The notes beneath the pieces were generated by a model. It had not been told where the DNA came from. It saw only the letters and a program-made list of their open reading frames with translations, and ran no database searches. Below, one piece after another: positions 47,440 through 59,341 of a stretch of DNA of 64,000 nucleotides. Origin of the DNA: Choanephora cucurbitarum (lineage: Eukaryota > Mucoromycota > Mucoromycetes > Mucorales > Choanephoraceae); assembly GCA_025331435.1 (NCBI GenBank), contig JAIWNI010000020.1:186001-250000 (forward strand), given 5' to 3'. Both the position numbers and the translations under genes were made by a program. Each line of letters opens with the position of its first letter. Position 1 is the stretch's first letter.

Positions 47440-50185
47440 ATGGTTCTTAATCCTTTTAAGCCTACAAAATGGAAGCATAAATCTACAACAATTGAAATGA
47501 AAGATAGACCGGACGATGTTCCATCCCAGCCCGACACAACAAAATCCTCACCAGCTAACTCGGGCAACAGCCGAAAAACCAAAAGACTTACAAAAGATGT
47601 ACCTTTTAATTCAGACAGCTTACTTAATGGCATAGGCGATTATATTTTCCAATCTCCTTTGGGTGTTGGCAAGTTCAGCAAAGTAATGCTGGCTTATCAT
47701 TACCTGACGGGAGACAAAGTAGCTATCAAAGTAAGATTACTTGCATATATTAATGTTTCTTTTTCGAAAAAAAAAGAGACTGATATCATACTTATGAACT
47801 TCAACAGGTGATTAATAAAAGAGCTCATATATATCGTGTTATGTCAAGACTAGTTAGAGAAATCATCCTCATGGAGGTTTTAGACCATCCGAACATTGTT
47901 CGATTATATGAAACATACGAAACTGCAGATGCACTGTACCTTGTGATGGAATATATTCCTGGCTATAATCTAGAAGAATATCTCAAGTCCATCGACAAAA
48001 ATATTATTCCTGAGAGTCAAGCGCGTGATATCTTTCGTCAGGTGGTGAAGGCAGTGGATCACTGTCACTCTAAATGGGTTGTGCACAGAGATCTGAAGGT
48101 ATAAACGAAAAAAGCTTACCTTAGATGTTAAACTAACTTTATAATAGACTCCAAATGTCTTGCTCACAGCGGATCATCAAGTCAAAATAGCTGATTTCGG
48201 TCTAGGGAACAGATTTGGCTTACAACGCCTAAAGACTGTGTGTGGTAAACTATCAACTTCGCCTTTCTCATTGTAGCTTACTAATACAGACTTTACTCAA
48301 GGCTCAATGCTTTATTATAGTCCTGAGATTATTACTGCTCGTTCATATGTTGGTCCTGAAGTGGATGCCTGGTGTCTAGGGATTATGCTATTTAGGATGA
48401 CAGCTGGTGTTGAGCTTTTTTCTCATGCAAAAAGTAAACAAAATAACAAAAAGGGAAGTCTATCAGCAGGCAATCTAACAAATTGTATTATTAGCTCCTA
48501 CTGAATTGAAGAAATACATTGTGAGTCGGCATTATAAGTTTCCTTCACATCTAAGCCCTGAAATACAGCAAACAATCCAGAAATGCTTGGCCTTAGACCG
48601 CTATGATCGACTTAGTCTCAAGAGTTTCTTGAGTAACGATGCTTGGTTCAACAATTACGGTACGCTAGAAGATGTCTTTCAACAACGCATGTCCAACACA
48701 TTGTATAATGCTCTCGGTGCTACAGAAGCTTATGCTAAATCAGTAAAGTCTGATGACACAGATCAAATTCAAATCAATGCACAGAACAGTAAGAGACAAT
48801 GTAAACTGGATCTTCAAGAAGAGAGAAGGAGAGGAATGAAAGTACCAAAGACAGTTATCTATCACATCACTAATCCTGCAACCTATTTTACGGGACCTGC
48901 ACACCATTCTTCTCAGCAGCCAATTGACCTGGAGGCACAATCTCAAGTAATTGCAGAACTCAATCAAAGTCTACTTGTCACGTTGAGACAAGTGAACTTG
49001 CAACAGATTCATAGCGTCACAGACCTCAAGTCACCCATCAGCCATTTATTTCGCAAGTTCAAACGTTCAGATTCTCTTCAGATACCAGAGTGTCACGAAC
49101 CGAAACAACAACTAAGAAAGGCGGCATCTGCTCTAAATTTATCCCAGATTTATCAACGCGTGGCCAAAGACCATATCTGCTATTTCTCGATTCAATGTAA
49201 CATACATACTGGCTCTTCGACTACAGTCATTTCAGGTTACTCAACTTCCTCCACATTTGTTTCAGCAGAGCCCAATGGCAAGCGTACAAAACAAAATCGA
49301 AGATTGTCGCGCCGCCTCTCTGCCGTTTTCTTTTCCAATACACTTCCTGACCTACATACTTCTCAACAAGATGAAGAGCCATCAGAGGCTGAACAAATGA
49401 AATGCAGTCAATCCGAGTTCCTTAAGATTGTTCGACTTGTTTGCGAAATACTTGGCATCACTTACTATCAAACAGGTAGCACACAATTAGTTTGTCTTCT
49501 TACTCTCCGCAATTGTAACAAGAAGGCAATCGTGGCCTCTCAGCAACAACAACAGCATCATCAGAACTCCCTGTTTCGTTCAAAACTATTCAGTTCAAGT
49601 GATCGTTTATCCGAGATAAATCGCCAGCATAAACAGACGAACTCAAGCATCAGTAACAGCTCAACTCATAGCTCAACAAACACAACTACTTGGTGGAACA
49701 GACAGGTGCATCGTATTTCTGCACCCTTTAGTTCACAATCTAATCTTTTGACAAATGGATCCTCAGCAGCTGGTGGATTGGTGTTAGGCAACAGTAGTTA
49801 CAATTTGCTTTCAACAGGCAGACTGACACAACAAGAACAACAGCTTCAACAACAAAAGCAACATGAAAATGATCAAGATGAGATCAAGCAAGATTCGGAT
49901 GAGCCTGATGGATTTTCTATGCTTTCTATTGATGTATCTTCAGTGTCTTCTTCCAAAAACAATGAAGATGGCACTCCGTTGCAAGTGATTGCTGTTCGAT
50001 ATTCAAAGCTAAGAGGCTCCAACAAAGTGTTCAAGTTAGCCAAAGGTTGGATCCAGATGATTTTATCTCAAAACAGCAATGAAAAAAAGCAGTTCAGTAG
50101 ATCAGATGCAGAAGCCTATATGAAGACAGTTGAAGCCCAACAACATCAATCATTCCACGACGAGGCAGATATGATGCGAGTATGA
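47440..50185 (+). CDS. CAMK-like protein kinase with C-terminal KA1-like domain (Kin1/Gin4/MARK-related), 837 aa
   Basis: Exons 47440-47730, 47808-48098, 48148-48244, 48290-48433, 48495-50185. The kinase domain starts near residue 64. The glycine loop is LGVGKFSKV (third Gly is Ser). The catalytic Lys97 (VAIK) is the last codon of exon 1. HRDLK ends exon 2 and continues as TPNVLL, so the usual HRDLKPEN reads HRDLKTPN (D192, N197). DFG is at 210-212, followed by GSMLYYSPEII and DAWCLGIMLFRMTAG. A long polar linker with Gln and Ser tracts follows. Near the C-terminus EFLKIVRLVCEILGITYYQT and VIAVRYSKLRGSNKVFKLAK match the two halves of a KA1 membrane-binding domain separated by a long insertion. 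Probable cell-polarity or septation kinase. Confidence 0.85.
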
Positions 50186-50925
50186 TGTGGATGTACATAG
50201 ACAGATTCTTTCTTTATTTACACATACACATTGATGTATACACATATATCTACACTTATATCTATATTTATTCCTACTCTTGTAAACTTTGCCACTAATT
50301 TATGTATATTATCATTCAATTACACTGCCAGCATTTCAATGTTGTTAAACATTTATATTTTATTATGATTATCGTTAAAGCTGTCTTGATAAACCATAAG
50401 AGGTTTGTTTAATTTAAACTAGACGTACTTGTCTTGGTAATATATGATTGTCATGTGTATTTGATCCTCTCCTTTTTTTTTCTGTCTGGCAAAAAGAGTA
50501 ACTTTGATTGTCGGCATTTATTAATTGGCAGCTAAAAATGAGAAAGGAGAGAGGAAGATTTGAAGAACTATCAAAGTGGAACTTGGTACAACATGATCTC
50601 ATAGCTAATATATTGGATCGTCATTGCACATTAGTGCTGCTTTTTCTTTTTGAAGAAGCATTAGATACATATGGACTATTTTGCTTTATGACATCAGTGT
50701 AAGATAGCTAGCTAGCTTTAAAGCAGTATGGATCAGGGAGTGCCTCTTACTTTAAGGGCAAACATTTATCCTGAAATGAAAGGAGAAATGACAAGTTTGT
50801 CTTGGCAGTGATGAGACACTCTTAGAACCTTAACCGATTTTCTAGTCACGCCTTCCACCCCATTAGTTGATCGAACATGAAATAAAGAATTCCCCTGTCA
50901 TGATCAATGTAACAAACAATCTCTT
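50186..50925. other. Convergent 3' flanks
   Basis: AT-rich region between the kinase stop and the stop of the minus-strand HD-domain gene. No gene is supported. Confidence 0.6.
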
Positions 50926-52744
50926 TTAATGGTGATCATCTAATAATGACACTCGGCGACGTTTAGAGAAAACCAAATCTTGATATTCTGCAGGCACAGA
51001 GACAGTAGGATCACCCAAAGTCTCTGTCTTGGTGATTTGACGAAGGTATCTGCGGAAAGCCTTCTGAATGGCTAACATCTTGCTGGGGTCACGAGTATAG
51101 ATACGAAGATTCACATCTTGGAATGTTGTTGGTATCAAATAAGATACTTTATCTTGAGGAATATTAAAGGACTCTATCGAATACGCTTAGCATACAAGCT
51201 ATTTACCAGTGCCACTGTCTAACAAACCTTTGTCATTGAATTTAGAAAAGAATCGGATAGAGTCTACCGGGTTCTTTTCTTTCATAGAGTAATTAACTTT
51301 TGAGAAACTCACAATCACATCGCTCTCACTCAGGCCCGCATTATCTGTTTGATGATTTACGATATCTTGAGGCGTCACGGTGGTTTCGTTTAGCTTAGAT
51401 TCTAGTTCTGGAGGAATCAGGAATTCATCCACAAACTTGTATAAGTTTCGAGTTCGTAACAATTTGATGATCCGTCTCGATTCTTCTAATTCAGGGTCCC
51501 TCGATCGTTCAATTGTGCGTAAAATATCATCTGTCATGTATAAATACTCTTCAGGTTGATCGATGGAAGAAGAGATCTTTAACTTGTGATCTAAACCCAA
51601 TAAGAAAAACGTTAACACCCAGAGTCGCGAGTCGTTTGTATATCTGACAATAGTCACTTTACCAGCAGCCAAAAAGGCATCCACAAGCATCCATTCAATT
51701 GATTCATTGACACGATGAAGATAGATTTGCTTGAAAAGGTTATACCGGGTGTGAAACATCTCATACAGATTATAGACTTCCTTGTGGTGATAACAGATCT
51801 CGTTGTTTATGACTCGACTATACACAAGCAGACGCTTTGCATCATACGAGCTTCGTAATCCCATATTGTAAGTATCTCGTTCGATATAATCAAACTTGTC
51901 CACATCCACACTGTTCTTTTTGTTGGCCACAATATCAAACAAAAACTTGCGGTCCTCATATTTGCTCTGCGATCGAGCTTCGCCTGCAATTAGATCTTTG
52001 ACAAAGTTGATTTCCGTCCTTTCCATGTCTATGTTATTGTCATCTATAAGGTATTCAAGCATCATTTCAGATGCCTGTTCATGAGACCAGTTAAGTCCTG
52101 GTCGAGCATGTGGCATAAAAGAGCCATCAAATACATGACTGAAAGGACCATGGCCTAAATCATGACACAATCTAATAGGGCACTGTTAGTTTGTTTTGAT
52201 AAATTGTCCTTTCCCACTTACCCAGCAAGCTTCAAACATTTGATCTCGTCTTGAGTGACGTTCAATTCGGGCTGTTCTCGAGCAAATCGTTCTACAAGTG
52301 TCCCTGAAAGATGCGATACACCTGTTCAACAAAGATAGATGACAGTTAGCTTCAAGAAAACAAATGTCTCTTCATCATGCGTATAAGTACCAACTGAATG
52401 TTCAAATCGATTGTGACTAGCTCCTGGGAAAATAAAGTAAAGTGCACCAAGCTGGCATAGTTTAAAAAAAAAGATTAGTCATGTTGGAAGCATGATTTGC
52501 ATACCATAGGCATTCTACCTGCTTCAAGTCTCTTAGTCTCTGGAACTGAGGTGTATCAATAAATTCAACAGTATAATCGTCCAGCGTGATGTGACCCTAT
52601 ACTTTGCTTAATGAATCATGTTCAAATATTGATTGTTCAAGAACTTACATGAATAGGATCATTCATCACTTTACTCCCACTATAGAAGCTTCTCGATTTG
52701 TTCATAGCAGATTCAAAAGTATTGACAATATCACTCACTCCCAT
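50926..52744 (-). CDS. SAMHD1-like HD-domain deoxynucleoside triphosphate triphosphohydrolase
   Basis: Six exons on the minus strand: 52744-52649, 52596-52519, 52451-52391, 52321-52222, 52171-51207, 51173-50926 (515 aa). The HD metal site is visible: H76 in PGASHNRFEHS, H115-D116 in LCHDLGHGPFSH, and the later Asp in VDVDKFDYIERD. The order FIDTPQFQRLRDLKQLGAL through VFDGSFMP follows animal SAMHD1 closely. There is no N-terminal SAM domain; the protein begins about 35 residues before the HD core. Expected reaction: dNTP to deoxynucleoside plus triphosphate, regulating dNTP pools. The final intron (51206-51174) is very short at 33 bases and is the weakest splice call. Confidence 0.92.
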
Positions 52745-52915
52745 TTCAAAACAGCAGGTAAAAGAAAATGGAAAAGAAAAGAAAAAAAATGACATAAATG
52801 ATATCATGAATGGATATATAATCGAAAGTCAATAGGATCTCATTGGTCTATTGTGTGATATTTGTACTCTTTTTCTAAAGCCGCAATTTATTGAATTCAG
52901 CTATGCATGATTTTT

Positions 52916-54740
52916 TTAGTTGGCTAAAGGAAGTCCATTCAACCACTTGTTGAAGAAATCTAGGGAATTCTTGGGTTGGTCATAAGGAACCTAATAATCG
53001 AATATGAGTCTCTTCTGTTCTTTGGTATCGATATTATGCCATATACACATACCATATGACCTGCATCAAAGACACGCAAGAAAGTCAAATTTCCGAAAGT
53101 TCGCACATCACCTGCGTGTTGACCAGTGAGATCACTATACCATTTCTCAACTGGCGCTTCATTGTATCCTTGCTGACCAGACCACTTCATCTTGAGACTC
53201 CAAGCCAAATTGCCCATCCTATAATAAAGAAAAGGATACATGTCCTTCAGAAAAGTGAAAGCTTACATCGAGAGAACTATTTACCAATTACAGATAAAGT
53301 CCATATCACCAACATATAAAAGTACTTTCACACCAGCTTCTAATGTTTCGGCAACATGAGGACTGTAATCAATGCCACTGTTGTTTGGACAAATAAGTTA
53401 ATAATGGATATATTTGTCCGTTTTGTAGTTGCAAGTAGTACAAACTCACCTGTCACCAGTCTGTCCAAAGCGGTAACCAACCGAATCACTACAACTTTGA
53501 TATTTTCCAGCCTCTTCATCAATACCCAAGCTTTCTCTAACCTCCTCTCGATTGGCATAATCTTCAATCTTAAGGTCATAACACAGACCAGTATCACCAA
53601 CACAAGGTTTGCGGATATCATATATATTCAAGCCTGTCTTTTCGAAGGGAGCCACTTGTGTTCTCTCGCAGTTCATCTCAGCTGGAATACATGTCAGGGC
53701 ACTAGGGAATCGGTAGCATGCATCCATCAGCCTTTTACATTGGTGATAGCTGTTCTTCATCTTTTCACAGGTTTCTTCATCAAACAAAGGTTTGTAAGGG
53801 CTGTCCACGGTACAACCATAGGTAGCATACTCCTTGAACTGTGTGCGTATCTCTGTCCATCCGTTACCAATCAGCATAGACTTGTAATTGATGTGAAGCA
53901 AACCCTTTTCTTCGGCTTGCTTATTGTTTCTGATGATTTCTGTAGAAATACCAGGTAAATAATGACCACCATAGGATTCACCTGAGATATGGAAGGATGT
54001 TGAAGCATATTTCTTGTATTTGCCAAAGAAGAGTTGTAAAAATGCATATACATCTTTGGCAGCTTGTTTTGTACTAGACACTTTTGATTTACCATAGCTG
54101 TATCCTACATTGATAGGCTACACTCTTGTCAATAGAAGCTTTGATTATTCATAAAAAACAAAACATTACCTGATCTAAGAAGAAGACATTGGCAGCAGTG
54201 TTCCAACTGTAAGGGTTTCTAGTAGTAGCGTTTCCAAATTCATTGACAAGGCATGGACTAGAGAATATTGATAAAGAGATAAGAGATTTGCATGAAATGT
54301 AGCCTTATCTGAGTTACCCTAATTCCATCCATAAACCCATCATAGAAGAACATCCTGGTCCTCCATTAAGCCAGAGAACTGTATCATCAGTCTCAGGATT
54401 ACTTCTTGATTCAAAAAAGTAAAAGAAGAAATGGTCGTCTGTATCATGCTTATCAATGTAACCAGAATACTATCATTCAGTCATATATGAGTAAGCATCC
54501 CGTCATTTTTGCTCTGATTGTTTTTCCTAGAGAGCATACCTGAACGCCTTCCTCACAAGATTTGGGTTGCTTGACTCTAACAGAATAACCCTCAACTTTG
54601 TCACTTGTCAACACACTGAAACCTTGAGTATCATACTCTGCGATCTTCAAGGGAACTTGTTGTGCAGGTATATAAGCACTTGCAGTAAACAATAAACTTA
54701 AACTAGAAGTAAGGGCAAAAAGACTCTTTGATATAAGCAT
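52916..54740 (-). CDS. Serine carboxypeptidase (S10 family, carboxypeptidase Y-like), 480 aa
   Basis: Seven exons on the minus strand: 54740-54540, 54469-54318, 54257-54170, 54117-53450, 53377-53285, 53218-53053, 52990-52916. It has a signal peptide ([17 protein letters not shown]). S10 motifs: [20 protein letters not shown] (substrate-binding), Ser195 in [14 protein letters not shown], Asp in [10 protein letters not shown] (about 396), and His455 in DAGHMVPYDQP. The short N-terminal stretch after the signal suggests a short propeptide compared with yeast CPY. Likely a vacuolar or secreted exopeptidase removing C-terminal residues at acid pH. It lies head-to-tail with the HD-domain gene, 171 bp apart. 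Confidence 0.95.
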
Positions 54741-56442
54741 TTCCTATGACTAAAAAGAAATCAAAAAAAAGAAGAAGAAAACAAAAGCGTTTAGAGTGAG
54801 TGTGAGAAGCGATAGCAGTAAAATAGTTCAGATACTCTAAACGACCAATTAAAATCCAGATGATAACCAAGTAACAAGTTGGGACAAATCGAGATAATTC
54901 AAAGCAGCGTGACTCATGCTTATTGTTTGTTTTTTTCTCCATCTCTCTCTCTATTTGCACGCGTACACGCGCTAATCTATCTCGGAGGAGGAAAACAGTT
55001 CAACCCTAAAAGAAGAAAAATGGAAATAATGATGTACTGAGAGCATGTGATGCATTGATGGTGGCAATAACTAAATTAGCCTTTTACACACAAAAAAATA
55101 AGATTCGTTCTTCTTCCGAGCCGAACGTCTCGATACTATCCCAATAAACAGTAATGATATAGAAACTATAATTCCAAGTATCAATTCAGTTTCTGACTCG
55201 AACCTTGAACACAAATCTCGATACTTGATTTGATATCAATTTGAAGATCATACATCTGAATTCACTTAAGCCAATGTCTTGTAATACGTTAGACAAGAAA
55301 GAAAGCGTAGTGATGAAAATGTCAATTATTGACTTTTTTGTTCTGTAGTGGAAGGGATTACAATGTCAATGCAGCCGGGATTTGGGAAGCAGTTTACCTT
55401 TTCTCTATTTGCTTCCATCAAGTAGTTGGCAATAATTAGTATGTAGAGTATCGCTTTCTCTCTCGCTCTCTCTCTTTATGGGAGTTTAAAGAAGTCTCGT
55501 GCAACAAAAGATTGCGATTCAAAAGAAAAAAAAAAGGTACTTATGACTCTTGTGAGAAAGTGGGCGTTTTTAGGCCTATTTCTTATGAATGGCAATCGTG
55601 CTTGGTGTCAAGATAAAAAGGCCTTTCACAATGTTCTCAATGTTCTAAACAAATAAAACTGCTTGATTTGGTTACACATATAGAGATTCTCTTCTGTTTC
55701 TTTGAACAAGAAGCTTTCTTCTATAGTTAGTGTGTTCTCGATTCCTTGATTAGCTATGAGCATGAGTCTTCCCCTTTTTCTATTTTTCTAATCCTATATC
55801 TATTGCACCATATGGAAATAAGAATTAGGATTTCTGCTAATTTAGAATATGTAACTTGAGTCTAACATTCTACTTCAATGTGGTTGGTGCTTTACTTTGA
55901 TCTACTGTGTATTTGTGATACTCTACATTTCCCATTTGCTTTCTTATCTTAGGAACATAGCTAAGACATTATCATGTGAGATGCATATAACTCTAATAAT
56001 AAAGAAAGCTGTATACAAGGTTATTCAGCCTAATTTCTATCAGATAACTACAAGCCCACTTTCCTTTAGTCATTAAAAAGAAAGTTCAATATTACAAATT
56101 TTCGGTGATTCTATCAAGACATCTGTGTGTGTGTGTGTAGATTGACTTTCGAGAAAAAAAAAAGATTATCTAAGCGAAAAAGCTTATACTAAATTAATAA
56201 AAAAAGTCTTAATAAAGCTATTCCACATCTGAGTTTTTCCGGATATATTTTGTTATCTATTGGGCACAATGGACTTATGTTTTTTTTATCTTATCATTTC
56301 CCAGGTTAAGCGATGATCCCTTTTTTTAGCCATAAATCAAGGCACAAAAGACATTGTTTCTTGAGCTCATTTTCCTTCTTTTTTTCTTTCTATCCTCCTT
56401 ATTTATATATCCATCTCTTTTTTTTTATTTGTTTTTAACTAA
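54741..56442. other. Divergent intergenic region, carboxypeptidase / GATA gene
   Basis: 1.7 kb between divergent starts. Contains a (TC)n tract near 55453-55475, a (GT)n tract near 56127-56138 and a T/C-rich leader directly before the GATA gene. No gene is supported. Confidence 0.5.
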
Positions 56443-57315
56443 ATGAACCAAAACATGCATACAAACACTTCTTCCTTTCCTGCTGTATCACGGCATCAAC
56501 ATGGGATAGAGCGAAGACACTGCAGTTCCCTAAACGAACATCGAAATGATAGAGCAGTACGAGATGATTGTCGTGATTGCAAGTTCCATAGAAACACACG
56601 CTGCTTTAACTGCGATACAACCACAACTCCACTCTGGCGACGTGATGATGATGGTAACAACATATGTAATGCATGTGGGCTCTACTATAAACTACATAAC
56701 GTCCATCGCCCTCTCTCTATGAAACGCAGTATTATACACAGGAGAAAACGTATCCATATGACCAAAAGATATTCAGACCTAGCTGACATCCCTCAACCAC
56801 TACGGCAAGAAGAGTCTTCTAATAACCCGCGTTATGAAAACGAAAGTGCACAAATAGACCATAGCCCTTCCCCTTCTTCTTCTTCATGGCCCTCACTATT
56901 ACTGTCTCCCATTCAGTCCACTCAAGATTCATCAGCGACAAAGAAGTCGTTAAACGAACCTTTACCTAACATCCAATCCTTGATGAGGACAGCATTTCAT
57001 CAAGAAAGAGACCACCTTGCTAAACAAGACATGCTTCATCGCTTACTCAAGTCAAATCCAGGTGGATCTGATTCATTACTGGCTACTGCTAAGGCTGCAT
57101 TAACAAGCATGTTAATACTAGACCCAGATCACTTTCAGCAAGCACTGGTCATACGAAGAGATGAACTTCAAGCTGAAATCAACCATATCAATAGACTGTT
57201 ATCTACACAAGATCCTTCCTCTCTAATACAGCATTATCAACTAGATAGTCATATACCTACCACCTCGACTGACCACCCAGTTATTCGAAGACACTCTTCC
57301 TCTACTTATTTATAA
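56443..57315 (+). CDS. GATA-type zinc-finger transcription factor, 290 aa
   Basis: Single exon. One GATA finger with Cys54, 57, 75 and 78 (CX2CX17CX2C): [14 protein letters not shown], then [13 protein letters not shown], followed by the basic tail [16 protein letters not shown]. The 17-residue loop and TPLWRRD.. match the fungal AreA/white-collar-type single finger. A Ser/Pro-rich region covers 140-165. The C-terminal third is helical (about 200-265: [34 protein letters not shown]) and could dimerise. No PAS domain, so not a light-sensing WC-1 type; nitrogen or iron regulation are possible roles. The stop is 67 bp from the convergent protease stop. Confidence 0.92.
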   Translation: MNQNMHTNTSSFPAVSRHQHGIERRHCSSLNEHRNDRAVRDDCRDCKFHRNTRCFNCDTTTTPLWRRDDDGNNICNACGLYYKLHNVHRPLSMKRSIIHRRKRIHMTKRYSDLADIPQPLRQEESSNNPRYENESAQIDHSPSPSSSSWPSLLLSPIQSTQDSSATKKSLNEPLPNIQSLMRTAFHQERDHLAKQDMLHRLLKSNPGGSDSLLATAKAALTSMLILDPDHFQQALVIRRDELQAEINHINRLLSTQDPSSLIQHYQLDSHIPTTSTDHPVIRRHSSSTYL

Positions 57316-57382
57316 ACAGAAATAATCCTAATAAAGCAAAAAATTGATTCAAGTATTCTTTATTACACAGAATCATTATTTT

Positions 57383-58669
57383 CTATTCTTGAAGAGGAGC
57401 AAAGCCAATGCGGGGAGTGTCACCAAAATCAAAAACTGTAGTAAAGTGACGCAAGAACATGTTACCCAAAATAAAGCTATTGTCGGAAGCAACAAACAGA
57501 AACAAGCATTGATCATCACTAGCTCGCTTAGCAATCAAATGCTTGACTGGTATAGAAATTGTCTTGAGGTTATCAAACATCAAATGGAGTACGTTATTAG
57601 ACTCTTTAAGGGCACAATCAACAGAGTAGGCATGTTTTGACTTGGTGTCCAATGCATAGGGCTTTCCGGTGATTGTGTTGGCCAAGCTATGAGCCAATAT
57701 TTTAGGCAGATACATATAGTTGGAACCTGTATCTACGCCAAAGAGAGTATTATGTTGAAAGGTAAAATTGGTGAATTTGGTTTCATTTTGGAATTGCATG
57801 CCCCTCAAGTTGACAGCCCAGTGACTCAAGGCACCTTGAATACGGGGAACATCAGCATAGACCAATGAGTCTGGTTTGGCAGCTGATATGTCTACATCGC
57901 CTAATACAACTTGACCGCCACTTTGGTCTTGAATGGTGACAGAGAAGACGGGACGGGGAATCAAACCATTTTTGTAGAGATGGATGATAGGTGGATCATA
58001 GCTCTGTCTGTTCTGAAGGGATCGAATGGTACCTCCAGAGAGACCGGCCCCAAAGATACCATCCATAAACACATCGTCTACATTTGTTTGGTTGCTTTGA
58101 GTAGAGAGGGGTCCTTGAGATTGTCGGACGACAGCTAATGTCTGATTGGGTAATACAAGGTTGCTATCGCCAAACGAAAAGACATCATTAAAGTATGTGC
58201 CATGAGCACTTCCAGTACCATAAAGTATATGTACGTTTTCTTCTGATGGTTGATAGGTAGTTGAACTGTTGGTATCAAAGCGTTGAAGAAAGTCAGGACA
58301 GCCTACGCTGGCTGTGCACTGGTTGCCAGGAACCCAGGTGTCTGCACTGCCTGTATCGAACAAGAAGAAGAATGATTGTGCTGGAGTACCAATATTAGCT
58401 CGGATAGCCAATTCATTTAAATCAGCGTCATTGATCAAAGGAAGGCTACTGACACCTGTACTACCATCAGAAGCTAAGAGGGTTGTATTGTCGAGTGTGG
58501 TATTCAATGCGATATTCAACTGTCTTTTCGTCAGTTTTACAAAACTAGATGGTGGGTTAGATCGCTTGACATATTCTAGAGGTAAACGAATGGGAGGTGA
58601 AGGTAATGCGGTGACAATGTTAGTGGTAGAAACCAAAAAGAGTATTAATGTGCTTAGAACAAGGCGCAT
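57383..58669 (-). CDS. Secreted pepsin-like aspartic protease (A1 family), 428 aa
   Basis: Intronless. Signal peptide (MRLVLSTLILFLVSTTNIVTA), then a propeptide with basic residues (LTKRQ near 47-51 as a possible processing point). Catalytic Asp105 in FDTGSADTWVP, flap Tyr150 in ILYGTGSAHG, and catalytic Asp313 in GVDTGSNYMYLP. The first disulfide (CTASVGC) and late cysteines are present, with several N-glycosylation sequons. FILGNMFLRHFTTVFDF near the C-terminus is the usual A1 ending. Likely secreted, acting at acid pH. Confidence 0.94.
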   Translation of the reverse strand: MRLVLSTLILFLVSTTNIVTALPSPPIRLPLEYVKRSNPPSSFVKLTKRQLNIALNTTLDNTTLLASDGSTGVSSLPLINDADLNELAIRANIGTPAQSFFFLFDTGSADTWVPGNQCTASVGCPDFLQRFDTNSSTTYQPSEENVHILYGTGSAHGTYFNDVFSFGDSNLVLPNQTLAVVRQSQGPLSTQSNQTNVDDVFMDGIFGAGLSGGTIRSLQNRQSYDPPIIHLYKNGLIPRPVFSVTIQDQSGGQVVLGDVDISAAKPDSLVYADVPRIQGALSHWAVNLRGMQFQNETKFTNFTFQHNTLFGVDTGSNYMYLPKILAHSLANTITGKPYALDTKSKHAYSVDCALKESNNVLHLMFDNLKTISIPVKHLIAKRASDDQCLFLFVASDNSFILGNMFLRHFTTVFDFGDTPRIGFAPLQE

Positions 58670-59023
58670 GACTCAAGTAAAAAAAAAGTAAAATAAAAGA
58701 AAATAAAAAGGGAAAAAAAGGGGAGTGAACAATCTATAAAATAATAGGAAAAAGAAAGGAGAGGAGAGAGAAAGAAAGAAAGAAAAAGAAAAGAGATATT
58801 TGAAAGAGAAGCTCTTCTTTAGAGACAATAGGGGTTTTTCTCTTTTTGATTAAAGGCGGGTTATACAAGAAAAGTTTAAAGGCTATAGAAACACGTTTTT
58901 TTTTTCTGCTTATCATTTCATTTCCGACAAAGACTGAACAAAAATAAGTGGATAAAAAAAGAATAAAAGCAAGAAGAAAAAGGAAGTTTTTTTTGGTTTT
59001 TTTTTTTAATAGAACATGTCAAA
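58670..59023. other. Purine-rich spacer
   Basis: Purine-rich (GAAA repeats) upstream flank of the protease. No gene is supported. Confidence 0.6.
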
Positions 59024-59341
59024 TTAAAGTCTTCGATTCACTGAGCGACGCAATTCGCCTTCTTTTAAGGGTGGTTGGTCCTGTGTATCATGGCTTTTGC
59101 TTGAAGTGACAGAATTCTCTCTGGTGTATTCTCTCAAGCGATTGAGTGTGTATTCTTTTCCGACCAAGTATGCACCTAACGCACCTAAATATAAGTTTAG
59201 TCCACAGATAAATAGAGGTTAAACAAATAGGGCATACCAACAGCAAGACCAGCCCTATAAAAGTGATATCAATATTTGCGCTTTGCTTTCTTTCGTTCTT
59301 TCTCACCAGCCAAATAAAACGCTTTTAGGTGTATTTTGCAT
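59024..59341 (-). CDS. Small single-TM protein, 70 aa, with a 17-base exon
   Basis: Model on the minus strand: 59341-59307, 59254-59238, 59184-59024. The spliced protein starts MQNTPKSVLFGWAGLAVGGA and continues with LGAYLVGKEYTLNRLREY and a polar C-terminal tail ending RSVNRRL. A Gly/Ala-rich hydrophobic segment (about 8-26) followed by positive charge looks like a small mitochondrial or ER membrane protein. No named family is recognised. Support comes from two introns (52 and 53 bases, GTGAGA..TATAG and GTATGC..TTTAG) that join three segments in frame into one continuous hydrophobic helix. Confidence 0.6.

Noticed and set aside
53356..53958. 200-codon plus-strand frame within the carboxypeptidase gene
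   Set aside because: Antisense shadow of a well-supported minus-strand exon with conserved motifs.
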